Positions 45,854 to 57,553 of a stretch of 64,000 nt of DNA are shown here, in pieces. This DNA comes from Clostridium sp. Marseille-P299 (GTDB lineage Bacteria; Bacillota; Clostridia; Lachnospirales; Lachnospiraceae), in NCBI RefSeq assembly GCF_900078195.1, contig NZ_FJVE01000005.1:391001-455000 (forward strand). The letters are read 5' to 3'. The position numbers and the translations under genes are program-made. Under the pieces are notes generated by a model that worked only from the letters and a program-made list of their open reading frames with translations, was not told where the DNA came from and searched no databases. The stretch's first letter is position 1. Each line of letters begins with the position of its first letter.

Positions 45854-47233
45854 TTATTTCCCCATACAAAATTCTTTGAATATTGTATTAATTAAATCCT
45901 CATCTACTGACTCACCAATGATACTTCCTAGTACCTCATAGCTGTTCATAAGGTCAATAGAATAAAAGTCTTCTGGCATATTTGCTTCTATACTTTGTAA
46001 TACTTGATTTAAGCTATCAAGAGCATCTTGTAATGCTGCTTTTTGTCTAACATTGGTTATATAAACCTCATCATTAAACTGTAGTTTTCCATTAAAAAAC
46101 ATCTCTTGAATTTCATTTTTCATAAGATCAAAGCCAGTCTCTTCTTTTGCAGAAACACGGATTACTTTCTTTCCCGTTTTTTGTTCAATTTCTGATTCTG
46201 ATACCTTAGAAGATAAGTCACTTTTATTCAACAGAACAATTGCTTTCCTATCTTTAATAAAATCTATAATTTCTTCATCATTCTCATCTAATTCAATGGA
46301 TGCATCTACCACATAGATGATTAAATCGGCATTCTTACCTATGTTCATTGCTTTTTCAACACCGATTTTTTCAACAACATCTTTTGTATCTCGTATTCCA
46401 GCCGTATCAAATACATTTAAACAAATTCCATCCAGTGATATCGTTTCTTCTAAAACATCCCTTGTTGTTCCAGCAATATCAGTAACAATTGCTTTTTCCT
46501 CACCAACTAATAAATTCATTAATGAGGATTTACCCGCATTTGGTTTTCCTAAGATTACTGTTTTAATTCCTTCTTTTATTAATCTACCATTATCCGCTGA
46601 CTTTAATAATTGCTCAATCTCTTTACAATTGCTTCTTACATGCTCCTCTAATGTCTCACTAAAACCATCCAAACTCATATGTTCAGGATCATCAAGGGCT
46701 GCCTCTATAAAAGCAACATCATGTAATATATTATCTCTAATTACTTTTATACGATTTAAAACATTTCCTTTTAATTGGTTGATTGAGTTTTCCAAAGCCA
46801 TAGTATTTTTAGCATGTATAATATCTATAACTGCTTCCGCTTGAGATAAATCAATACGTCCATTTAAAAATGCTCGTTTTGTAAACTCTCCAGGTTCTGC
46901 TGGTCTTGCACCATATTTTATTACAGTTTCAAGTACTCGTTTCGTTACTGTAATTCCACCATGACAATCTATTTCAATACAATCTTCTTTTGTATAACTT
47001 TTTGGAGCTTTCATAAGAACTACCATGACTTCATCAATAATATCTTCGTTATCAACGATATATCCATAGTGTACTGTATGTGTGTCCATAGAAGATAGTT
47101 TTTTATTTCCACCTTTTGATTTATAAATCTTATCTATAATTGTAAATGCTTGATCACCACTAATACGAACTATGCTAATTCCAGCATTACTCATTCCAGT
47201 TGCAATCGCAGCAATAGTATCCGATTTCATCAT
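45854..47233 (-). CDS. mnmE: tRNA modification GTPase MnmE (TrmE)
   Basis: 459 residues. N-terminal formyl-THF-binding domain (1-120, TIAAIATGMSNAGISIVRISG), helical domain, inserted G-domain with GKPNAGKSSL, DIAGTTRDV, DTAGIR and NKSD (partner loops G1-G4), and C-terminal FCMGK with the conserved Cys. Forms the alpha2beta2 complex with MnmG. Two adjacent ATG codons (47233 and 47230) follow AAAGGCAAGG-like sequence; either may be used. Confidence 0.96.
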   Translation of the reverse strand: MMKSDTIAAIATGMSNAGISIVRISGDQAFTIIDKIYKSKGGNKKLSSMDTHTVHYGYIVDNEDIIDEVMVVLMKAPKSYTKEDCIEIDCHGGITVTKRVLETVIKYGARPAEPGEFTKRAFLNGRIDLSQAEAVIDIIHAKNTMALENSINQLKGNVLNRIKVIRDNILHDVAFIEAALDDPEHMSLDGFSETLEEHVRSNCKEIEQLLKSADNGRLIKEGIKTVILGKPNAGKSSLMNLLVGEEKAIVTDIAGTTRDVLEETISLDGICLNVFDTAGIRDTKDVVEKIGVEKAMNIGKNADLIIYVVDASIELDENDEEIIDFIKDRKAIVLLNKSDLSSKVSESEIEQKTGKKVIRVSAKEETGFDLMKNEIQEMFFNGKLQFNDEVYITNVRQKAALQDALDSLNQVLQSIEANMPEDFYSIDLMNSYEVLGSIIGESVDEDLINTIFKEFCMGK

Positions 47234-47461
47234 AAAACCTTGCCTTTCAAATTGATGACCTGTTTAAAGTTATATAAAACCTATTAACATTGTATTTTTA
47301 ATTGTAACTATTCAGTAGGTAGTTTCCCGCGAGGTGTTTTGCACGTATTCTATGGAAAATCCCGAGAATAGCTTGCGCAAAATCACATGCATTTTGTGAT
47401 TTGTGTGCATCTTGTGACTAAGAAGGACGTAGTCCTGAATCGTTACCTTTAATTTAAGATA

Positions 47462-47501
47462 GGGCTGTTGCATAAGTCCTTCCTGACTCACATAACAGCC
47501 C
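47462..47501 (-). terminator. Hairpin behind the jag-yidC-rnpA operon
   Basis: GGGCTGTT (47462-47469) with AACAGCCC (47494-47501), extended imperfectly inside (ATAAGTC/GACTCA). Located 15 bases after the jag stop on the minus strand; a weak U-tract makes it a moderate terminator. The remaining gap to mnmE (47234-47461) holds two near-copies of TGCATTTTGTGATT/TGCATCTTGTGACT near 47382, function unknown. Confidence 0.6.
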
Positions 47502-47515
47502 TTCCCTCTATTTAG

Positions 47516-48409
47516 TTAATCCTCAGCTTTAGTATCTTTATCGACGAAAGTAACTGCTTCTGCATTCGCTTTCGCTGCAGCTTTTGATTCTAAATATGCA
47601 GCATAGTCTTTTTTATAGTCATCACTATAATCTTTACTATTGCCACCGTACTTTTTATGAAACTCATTTTTGTTGTATTTTTTATTATAGTTATTACCTA
47701 ATTTACTTGAGTTGTTAGGTTTATTTGAACTATACTCTTTTGAGTTATAAGCTCTGGAGTTATTCGTTTTTGGGTTAAAAACTCCCTTTTTAAGTGTAAT
47801 AACTACCTTTCTGTAAGGTTCTTCCCCTTCGCTATGTGTTTCCACATATTTATCATTCTGTAATGCAGAATGAATAATTCTTCTTTCATAAGGATTCATT
47901 GGCTCTAATGATACAGTCTTATGAGTTTTCTTAACCTTCATAGCTATGTTCTTCGCTAAATTCTCTAAGGTCTCTTTTCTTCTTTCTCTATAATTCTCTG
48001 TATCTAATTTGACCTTTAAGTATCCCTCACTATTTTTATTAATAACAAGACTGGTTAAATATTGAAGGGAATCTAATGTTTGTCCTCTTTTACCAATTAG
48101 AACACCCATATCATTTCCAACAACATTAATCGTAACATTATCCTCTTCCTTCTCATAAGTTACTTCTGCTCTAGCGTCAATATTCATTGCTTTAAAAACT
48201 TTATCTAAGAATGTTTTAGCAGCTAACTCAACACTGTACTTAATCTTAATACGTATTTTCGCTGGTCTACTAAACATTCCAAGTAAGCCTTTTGATTCTT
48301 TTTCAACAACTTCATATTCCACATTATCAATCGAAGTTCCTAATTGAATTATGGCTTCTGTTAATGCATCATCTACTGTTTTACCAGTAAACTCTTTCCA
48401 ATCTTCCAT
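47516..48409 (-). CDS. jag: RNA-binding protein Jag/KhpB
   Basis: 297 residues. Jag_N domain (1-50), KH domain with GVLIGKRGQTLDSLQYL (about 110-130) and R3H domain (ERRIIHSALQNDKYVETHSEG). The last 75 residues are an Asn/Lys/Tyr-rich low-complexity tail (NKPNNSSKLGNNYNKKYN), unusual against other members, then a short acidic end. KhpB partners KhpA and binds RNA, linked to cell division/elongation. It lies 2 bases after yidC in the conserved rnpA-yidC-jag order. Confidence 0.92.
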   Translation of the reverse strand: MEDWKEFTGKTVDDALTEAIIQLGTSIDNVEYEVVEKESKGLLGMFSRPAKIRIKIKYSVELAAKTFLDKVFKAMNIDARAEVTYEKEEDNVTINVVGNDMGVLIGKRGQTLDSLQYLTSLVINKNSEGYLKVKLDTENYRERRKETLENLAKNIAMKVKKTHKTVSLEPMNPYERRIIHSALQNDKYVETHSEGEEPYRKVVITLKKGVFNPKTNNSRAYNSKEYSSNKPNNSSKLGNNYNKKYNKNEFHKKYGGNSKDYSDDYKKDYAAYLESKAAAKANAEAVTFVDKDTKAED

Positions 48410-48411
48410 TA

Positions 48412-49659
48412 TTATTTGTCCCCCTTATCACTATTCCTTTTCTTAAGGATATTAGCATTAGCGGCAATACTGCTAGAACTGTAGGATACCTCACTCTTTT
48501 TATATTTGGAAGCTTCTTTACTTATCGTACTATTCGTTGAGGAAGTATTCGTAGATTTAATATCTAAAGTTTTCGTAGATGTCTTAGCTACTCCTGCCAT
48601 TGTATTTCCTGTAGCAATTCCCATCTTTTCTTTTTTCTTTGCAGACTTTGCAACATTCTTTTCAATCATTTCATCAAGATCCATATTATCCATATATTTA
48701 TTGATGAAAAATTGTTGACCTATTTGGAATACGCTACCTGCTACCCAGTAAATACCTACACCAATTGGTAGGAAAGTACAAAAAATACCTGATACAATTG
48801 GCATCACCGTATTCATTGTTTTTAAACTCTGAGCTGCTGGATTGTCTATATCATTTCCCTTATTTGTAGGTGTACTTGCAGTACTTAATTTAGTAACTAA
48901 CCATTGAGATAACGCGGACAAAATAGGTATTAAGATACCTGGAAATGTATATCCTGGTGCATCTAAAATGTTTAAATTACCAAGGAATTTATTCACATGA
49001 ATAATATCATCAATATTTCCTTGAACGGAACTAACAATCGTTTTAAACCCGTCAAAGTTCATGAATGCGTTCCAGTTTCCTGTATTAAAATTACCAAATA
49101 TATCGATTAATTGTTTTGTAGTAAAATCACTATTAGCAATAACATTAGCTACTGGATGTGCCTCTATAAAGCCTTTAAAAACAGTTTCATAAGATGGTAA
49201 ACTTTGAACTGCTAAAGCAACTCCTTCGTACATGCTATAAACATCATTAACATATGCTGGTATCTTATAGATTACACGATATAACGCAAATAAAATTGGA
49301 AGAGAAATTAAAAGTGGTAAGCAACCAGCCATAGGGCTTGTCCCGTACTTCTCATAAACCTCTTGCATTTCTAATTGCTGTCTTCTCATGGACTCTTGGT
49401 CTTTTTTCCCTTTATATTTTGCCTGAATTTTTGTTAATTCAGGATTCATTTTCGCTGATAACTTTGCTCCCTTTTGTTGTTTGATTGTAAGAGGCAACAT
49501 TAACATCTTTGTAACAAAAGTAAATAAAATAATACACAATGCAATATTTTCTACCTGAAATAATGATAGAAATTCATAGATTGCATTTAAAATTTTCCCC
49601 ATTACCCATGCAAATGGACCTAAAAATCCTGTCTGCTGTGTTAAAAACAGTAAATCCAA
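48412..49659 (-). CDS. yidC: Membrane protein insertase YidC/OxaA
   Basis: 415 residues. Five membrane segments expected; the core includes the MLPLTIKQQKGAKLSAKMNPELTKI loop and the GCLPLLISLPILFALYRVIY segment. Between the second and third helices there is an insert of about 100 residues (about 150-250), larger than in Bacillus YidC1. A C-terminal Ser/Thr/Lys-rich tail (about 335-415) faces the cytosol. No signal peptide or lipobox at the start, MDLLFLTQQTG. Inserts membrane proteins with or without Sec. Confidence 0.93.
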   Translation of the reverse strand: MDLLFLTQQTGFLGPFAWVMGKILNAIYEFLSLFQVENIALCIILFTFVTKMLMLPLTIKQQKGAKLSAKMNPELTKIQAKYKGKKDQESMRRQQLEMQEVYEKYGTSPMAGCLPLLISLPILFALYRVIYKIPAYVNDVYSMYEGVALAVQSLPSYETVFKGFIEAHPVANVIANSDFTTKQLIDIFGNFNTGNWNAFMNFDGFKTIVSSVQGNIDDIIHVNKFLGNLNILDAPGYTFPGILIPILSALSQWLVTKLSTASTPTNKGNDIDNPAAQSLKTMNTVMPIVSGIFCTFLPIGVGIYWVAGSVFQIGQQFFINKYMDNMDLDEMIEKNVAKSAKKKEKMGIATGNTMAGVAKTSTKTLDIKSTNTSSTNSTISKEASKYKKSEVSYSSSSIAANANILKKRNSDKGDK

Positions 49660-49713
49660 CTGATTTTCCTCCTTAATGCCACCTAGAATTGTAGGTACTA
49701 TAAAAAAGCCATC

Positions 49714-49926
49714 CTATGGAACGGGATCAAATCCTCCCTTATGAAATGGATGACACTTTAATATTCTTCTTATGGCTAGATATGTTCCTTTAATAGCGCC
49801 ATACTTTTCCAAAGCCTCAAGCGCATATTGAGAGCAAGTTGGCGTAAAATTACAAGTAGGTGTTCTCTTTAAAGGAGACAAATACTTTCGATAAAATTTA
49901 ACTAAACTAATTAATAACCGTTTCAT
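49714..49926 (-). CDS. yidD: Membrane protein insertion efficiency factor YidD
   Basis: 70 residues, family-normal. [32 protein letters not shown] and [16 protein letters not shown] are diagnostic, with three conserved Cys. Its start overlaps the rnpA stop by 4 bases (translational coupling). Assists YidC at the membrane. Confidence 0.95.
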   Translation of the reverse strand: MKRLLISLVKFYRKYLSPLKRTPTCNFTPTCSQYALEALEKYGAIKGTYLAIRRILKCHPFHKGGFDPVP

Positions 49927-50273
49927 TCTGATATTATCATCTTTTCTACTATAATTCGATGCAATTTTGCTAAGTGTAATACGGCACTATTTATTTCTTC
50001 ATATCCTTTTCCCTTAGCACTAGCTCTTGCAATTACAACTATGTCTAAACCACTATTAAACATAGAATCATTCAAACGATAACTTTCTCTAATAAGCCTA
50101 GTAATACGGTGTCTAACTACACTATTCCCTACCTTTTTACTTACAGAAATTCCATAACGATTTTCCATTAAATCGTTTTTCATAACATACATTATCAAAT
50201 ACTTATTCGCGTAAGACTTACCTTTTCTGTAAACAACGCCATACTCATTACTGTTTTTTAATGATTTTATCAA
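49923..50273 (-). CDS. rnpA: Ribonuclease P protein component
   Basis: 116 residues, initiated from a TTG at 50273 (AGGAG 8 bases upstream); no ATG fits. Family marks: [15 protein letters not shown] at the start, [26 protein letters not shown], which is the basic RNA-binding helix. Binds the RNase P RNA and trims tRNA 5' leaders. Sits between rpmH and yidD, the usual order. Confidence 0.94.
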   Translation of the reverse strand: MIKSLKNSNEYGVVYRKGKSYANKYLIMYVMKNDLMENRYGISVSKKVGNSVVRHRITRLIRESYRLNDSMFNSGLDIVVIARASAKGKGYEEINSAVLHLAKLHRIIVEKMIISE

Positions 50274-50444
50274 TGATAAAACTCCTAATTATATAAATTA
50301 TCAAACTTATTGTTATAGAAGAATATTAGACAGTTGTTTTATTTCGATCCAATTATTACTTATATATAATAGGAAAAAGTATCTTGTACTTAAATAAAAC
50401 TTTATACTGTCCATTCTTCAAGAAAAGGTCACATTGAATGCGAC

Positions 50445-50579
50445 CTATGCTGATAATTTATGTCTACCTTTTGCTCTTCTAGCTGCTAATACTTTTCTTC
50501 CGTTAGCAGTACTCATTCTAGATCTGAAACCATGAACTTTTGCTCTAGATCTTTTTTTAGGTTGATATGTCATTTTCAT
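50445..50579 (-). CDS. rpmH: Ribosomal protein L34
   Basis: 44 residues, below typical ORF-length cut-offs. Reads [20 protein letters not shown], then [20 protein letters not shown] and KLSA; start ATG at 50579 with AAAGGAGGTG. Matches L34 with Met3 in place of the usual Arg3. Located 171 bases ahead of rnpA, co-transcribed from the promoter at 50652-50680. Confidence 0.97.
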   Translation of the reverse strand: MKMTYQPKKRSRAKVHGFRSRMSTANGRKVLAARRAKGRHKLSA

Positions 50580-50651
50580 TGAACTACACCTCCTTTGATT
50601 GTAACCAATATATATGGTAAGCCTATTTCCTCTATTTTAAATAGCATTACT

Positions 50652-50680
50652 ATTATAGTAGGAAAGCAAACTCTCGTCAA
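50652..50680 (-). promoter_or_regulatory. rpmH promoter
   Basis: Minus strand: TTGACG (50680-50675), 17-base spacer, TATAAT (50657-50652). Near-consensus; the start is expected about 65 bases before the rpmH ATG. Confidence 0.85.
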
Positions 50681-50761
50681 GTAATTATTTACTTTTTTAA
50701 TTTTTATAAGAATAACTTTTTACTTATCCTCATATATTTCACATTTTTTCTTAGTTTATGC

Positions 50762-51165
50762 ACATATGTGGGTAAATAATCCCCACTTATCCACAAAAAG
50801 TGGATGAATTGTGGATAACTTTGTTCATTTGTGTTAATTATTAATACTGTTGATAAAATTATACGCCTTTTAAAGCAATTTGTCTACGTTGATAATATTA
50901 ACATTATTATTAACATGATGTGTATATTCTAGTTGAAAATGTGTATAACTTCGCCAAAAATGCAAAAGTTATGTTCATGAAATGATATTAGTCATTGAAA
51001 TATTAACAGTTATGTTATATATTATATGTGTATGGATTTTTATAGTGGTAGTTAAGATATTCACTTTGCGCAATTTTTCTTCCACATTCAATTACCCCGT
51101 AGTAATATTTTTATTGGATAACATTAAAGCAAAGCTTTCAAAAGTTTTATCAATATGAATTCCAT
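50762..51165. other. Replication origin region upstream of dnaA (oriC part 1)
   Basis: DnaA boxes: TTATCCACA (50787-50795) and its reverse TGTGGATAA (50810-50818), both perfect and inverted; TGTGGGTAA (50767-50775) and TGTGTATAA (50940-50948) each differ by one base. Long A/T runs in between could unwind. The gap from rpmH to dnaA is about 630 bases, contains no reading frame, and holds both promoters. Confidence 0.85.
50995..51023 (+). promoter_or_regulatory. dnaA promoter
   Basis: TTGAAA (50995-51000), 17-base spacer, TATATT (51018-51023), about 185 bases before the chosen dnaA start. Downstream of the DnaA boxes, so autoregulation by DnaA is possible. Confidence 0.6.
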
Positions 51166-51207
51166 ATGAAATATTCATACACATATTTAGAAAGGCACGG
51201 TTTTTTT

Positions 51208-52563
51208 ATGAAGGGCTTAATTCAAGAAAAATGGAGTGAAATACTAGAATATCTTAAAATTGAATATAATGTAACTGAAGTTTCATTCAAAACGTGGTTA
51301 CTACCTTTACAGGTTTATGATGTTAAAGATAATGTAATTAAGTTATCTGTGGATGATTCCAAAATCGGAGCGAATAGTTTGGATTTTATTAAAAACAAAT
51401 ACTCCTTATTTTTAAAAACAGCAATTGCTGAAGTTGTTAATAAAGATTTTGAAATTGATTTTATCTTACTCAGTCAAACAAAAAGTGAGGAAAAATCCAC
51501 ATCATCAACTACAAAAGTGAAAAATGAAAGTCTTTCTTATTTAAATCCAAGATATACATTTGACACTTTCGTTGTTGGTGCGAATAACAACTTAGCTCAT
51601 GCAGCTTCGTTAGCAGTAGCGGAATCACCAGCTGAAATTTACAATCCGCTGTTTATTTATGGAGGCGTTGGACTTGGAAAAACTCACTTAATGCACTCCA
51701 TTGCACATTATATTTTAGATCAAAATCCTAATTCAAAGGTTTTATATGTTACAAGTGAGAAATTTACGAATGAATTAATCGAATCCATCCGTAATGCGGA
51801 TTCCACACCAACCGAGTTTCGTGAGAAATATAGAAATATTGACGTTTTACTAATAGATGATATTCAATTTATTATAGGTAAGGAAAGAACTCAAGAAGAA
51901 TTCTTCCATACCTTTAATACTTTGCACGAATCTAAAAAACAGATCATTATTTCATCAGATAAACCACCAAAAGATATTCTAACATTAGAAGAGCGATTAA
52001 GATCACGTTTCGAATGGGGATTAACCGTTGATATTCAATCTCCAGATTATGAGACAAGAATGGCTATTTTAAAGAAAAAAGAAGAGTTGGATGGCTTAAC
52101 TATCGATGACGAAGTTATGAAATACATTGCTTCTAATATAAAATCCAATATACGTGAATTAGAGGGCGCTTTAACTAAAATAGTTGCATTATCTCGTCTA
52201 AAGAAAAAAGAGGTAGATGTTATTTTAGCGGAAGAAGCCTTAAAAGACTTAATATCTCCAGATAACAAAAAGACTGTAACCCTTGATTTAATCGTTGATG
52301 TTGTTGCCGAACACTTTGGGACAACCCCTCAGGAAATCTACTCCGATAATAGAAGCCGTAATATTGCTTACCCTAGACAAGTATCTATGTACTTATGCCG
52401 TAAGCTAACATCACTATCATTTACGGATATCGGAAAAATGATGGGAAAACGAGATCATTCTACTGTATTACATGGTTGTAATAAAATAGAAAAGGATTTA
52501 AAAAAGGATGTTACATTTCAAAATACGATGGATGTACTAATTAAGAAGATAAACCCGCAATAG
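51208..52563 (+). CDS. dnaA: Chromosomal replication initiator DnaA
   Basis: 451 residues from the ATG at 51208; an in-frame ATG 42 bases upstream has no ribosome site, while AAAGG stands 12 bases before this one. Domain I (1-85, EILEYLKIEYNVTEVSFKTWL), short linker II (90-110), AAA+ domain III with Walker A GGVGLGKTH (152-160) and Walker B VLLIDDIQFI, domain IV with the DnaA signature RDHSTVLHGCNKIEKDL. Binds the flanking DnaA boxes to open the origin. Confidence 0.96.
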   Translation: MKGLIQEKWSEILEYLKIEYNVTEVSFKTWLLPLQVYDVKDNVIKLSVDDSKIGANSLDFIKNKYSLFLKTAIAEVVNKDFEIDFILLSQTKSEEKSTSSTTKVKNESLSYLNPRYTFDTFVVGANNNLAHAASLAVAESPAEIYNPLFIYGGVGLGKTHLMHSIAHYILDQNPNSKVLYVTSEKFTNELIESIRNADSTPTEFREKYRNIDVLLIDDIQFIIGKERTQEEFFHTFNTLHESKKQIIISSDKPPKDILTLEERLRSRFEWGLTVDIQSPDYETRMAILKKKEELDGLTIDDEVMKYIASNIKSNIRELEGALTKIVALSRLKKKEVDVILAEEALKDLISPDNKKTVTLDLIVDVVAEHFGTTPQEIYSDNRSRNIAYPRQVSMYLCRKLTSLSFTDIGKMMGKRDHSTVLHGCNKIEKDLKKDVTFQNTMDVLIKKINPQ

Positions 52564-52876
52564 TTTTATTGTGGTTTATTTTCGTTTGCCTATATATTAT
52601 ATATAGAAGAAACTCATGTAGTTTTATCAACAATGAAAAGTGTACACTTTGTGGTTTGTATGTTAATAGGCTTTTGATAACTTATTTTCACCCCATTTAC
52701 CATAAAATGTATACTTTAACATCTTGATAACTATTCACATACTTATAAATTCTATAAACCAATTGTGTATATAGGTTTGAGACACTTATGCACAAATTCA
52801 CAACCCCTATTACTATTACTAACATAAATATTTATTATTTATATATGCAAATTTCTCGAAGGGAGTTATACACAAT
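52564..52876. other. dnaA-dnaN intergenic region (oriC part 2)
   Basis: 313 bases with DnaA-box-like 9-mers of the TTATNCACA kind: TTATGCACA (52786-52794) and TTATACACA (52866-52874), plus TGTGTATAT (52764-52772). Several TTGATAA/TTGATAAC motifs recur (near 52674 and 52722). Very AT-rich. It probably forms the second half of a bipartite origin, as in Bacillus. No gene seen. Confidence 0.65.
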
Positions 52877-53989
52877 ATGAAAATCAAATGTCAAAAGTCC
52901 GATTTGTTGAATAGTGTTAATATTGTTTTAAAGGCAATTCCTGCCAAATCAACAATGCCAATCTTAGAATGTATGGTGATTAATGTAAGTGAATCAACTA
53001 TTAAACTAATTGGTAATGATATGGAACTTGGTATTGAAACAATTGTTAAAGGTGAAATTTTAAGTTCAGGAACAATAGCAATAAACGCTAAGGTTTTTTC
53101 TGAGATAATTAGAAAGCTCCCTGATAACGAAGTAACTATTGATACAGATAGTAATTATATGGCTACAATAACATGTGAAAAATCTAAGTTTACGATATCT
53201 GGAAAATCAGCAGATGAATTTCCTGTTTTACCTAAGATTGAAAAAAGATCTGCTTTAACAATTTCTCAATTTTCATTGAAAGAAGTGATACGTCAGACAG
53301 TCTTTTCTATTTCGGATAATGAAAGTAATAAGATTATGACTGGTGAACTTTTTGAAATTAATGAAAATGAAATGAAAGTCGTTTCCTTGGATGGTCATAG
53401 AATATCAATTCGTAAAATTGAGTTAAAAGAAGCATTTGAACCAACTAAGGTTATTGTTCCAGGAAAAACTTTAATCGAAGTAAGTAAAATTTTATCAGGT
53501 GAGATATCAGATGAGGTATCTATTTACTTTACTGAAAAGCACATTTTATTTGAATTTGATGATACATTGGTATTATCTCGCTTAATCGAAGGTGAATATT
53601 TCAAAATTAACCAGATGCTTTCAGCAGATTATGAAACAAAAGTAACAATTAATAAAAAAGAATTTTTAAGTTGTATCGATCGTGCAACACTTTTGATAAA
53701 AGAAACAGAGAAAAAACCTATCATTGTTGGTATCAATGATGGAACCATGGAATTAAAAATCAATTCTACGATTGGATCCATGGATGAAGAAATTGATATC
53801 ACCAAAGAAGGAAAAGATATTTTAATTGGTTTTAATCCAAAATTTTTAATCGATGCTTTAAGAGTTATTGATGATGAGGAAATAACAATTTATTTAATAA
53901 ATCCAAAAGCACCATGTTACATTAAGGACAAGGATGAGACCTATATTTATTTAATTTTACCAGTAAATTTTAACGCTGCCGCTCATTAG
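52877..53989 (+). CDS. dnaN: DNA polymerase III beta subunit (sliding clamp)
   Basis: 370 residues, three repeated clamp folds of about 120 residues. MKIKCQKSDLLNSVNIVLKA and STMPILECMVI are typical, the end YIYLILPVNF corresponds to the usual L.MP.R region. GGGAGTT upstream of the start. Tethers Pol III and recruits repair factors. Normal location, 313 bases after dnaA. Confidence 0.95.
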   Translation: MKIKCQKSDLLNSVNIVLKAIPAKSTMPILECMVINVSESTIKLIGNDMELGIETIVKGEILSSGTIAINAKVFSEIIRKLPDNEVTIDTDSNYMATITCEKSKFTISGKSADEFPVLPKIEKRSALTISQFSLKEVIRQTVFSISDNESNKIMTGELFEINENEMKVVSLDGHRISIRKIELKEAFEPTKVIVPGKTLIEVSKILSGEISDEVSIYFTEKHILFEFDDTLVLSRLIEGEYFKINQMLSADYETKVTINKKEFLSCIDRATLLIKETEKKPIIVGINDGTMELKINSTIGSMDEEIDITKEGKDILIGFNPKFLIDALRVIDDEEITIYLINPKAPCYIKDKDETYIYLILPVNFNAAAH

Positions 53990-54005
53990 GCAAAAGGATG
54001 GTTCG

Positions 54006-54218
54006 ATGGAAAGAATTGTATTACGAGAAGAATTTATTAAACTTGGACAAGCTTTAAAAGCTGCAGGTTTTGTGGATTCAGGTGTAGAAAGTAAAGAAGT
54101 TATACTCGATGGATTAGTAAAAGTGAATGGCCAAGTTGAATATCAAAGAGGCAAAAAATTACATGCCGGTGATATAGTAGAATATAACAATGACAAAATT
54201 GAAATTGTCAATTCCTAA
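54006..54218 (+). CDS. yaaA: S4-domain RNA-binding protein YaaA
   Basis: 70 residues. S4-like RNA-binding fold: FIKLGQALKAAGFVDSGVESK and VILDGLVKVNGQVEYQRGKK-LHAGDIVE. The family is always between dnaN and recF in Firmicutes and binds 23S rRNA in assembly (YaaA/RlbA), per work on Bacillus. Starts 16 bases after dnaN. Confidence 0.92.
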   Translation: MERIVLREEFIKLGQALKAAGFVDSGVESKEVILDGLVKVNGQVEYQRGKKLHAGDIVEYNNDKIEIVNS

Positions 54219-54252
54219 TTTTTGTGGTATTGTATTAATCAAAACTAAAGAT

Positions 54253-54261
54253 TGTGGATAA
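54253..54261 (-). promoter_or_regulatory. DnaA box upstream of recF
   Basis: TGTGGATAA, a perfect match to the reverse consensus, in the yaaA-recF gap. A second one occurs at 61188-61196, before the fumarase beta gene. Confidence 0.7.
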
Positions 54262-54380
54262 CTAAGGTACAAATTTAAAAATTATCCAGATTTGTATACT
54301 TCTTTTTGTTGTACAAATTTTTAATTTGTGCAAAGTTTTGACCTATAAATTTAAAATAAATTAGAATAGTTGGTGTAGGG

Positions 54381-57406
<3,026 letters not shown>

Positions 57407-57437
57407 TGATAACCTTATAACGAAATGTTTCGCTTGG

Positions 57438-57523
57438 GTAAAACTAAAACATTTTAGAAAAAGGTAAAATAAAAATATAAAGAACTCAGATGTTTAGAAA
57501 AATATAAAATATTTTAGTTTTAC
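57438..57523. repeat. Inverted repeat between gyrB and gyrA
   Basis: Left arm 57438-57456 (starts GTAAAACTAAAACATT) and right arm 57505-57523 (ends TTTTAGTTTTAC) pair at 18 of 19 positions, around a 48-base AT-rich loop. It lies in the 147-base leader of gyrA. AT-rich, so could extrude as cruciform when DNA is supercoiled. Confidence 0.7.
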
Positions 57524-57553
57524 TTAAAACGATAAAACAACGGAGGAAATAAA

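Noticed and set aside
46317..46844. 175-codon plus-strand frame inside mnmE
   Set aside because: Antisense shadow of a fully conserved GTPase gene; no ribosome site and a low-complexity product.
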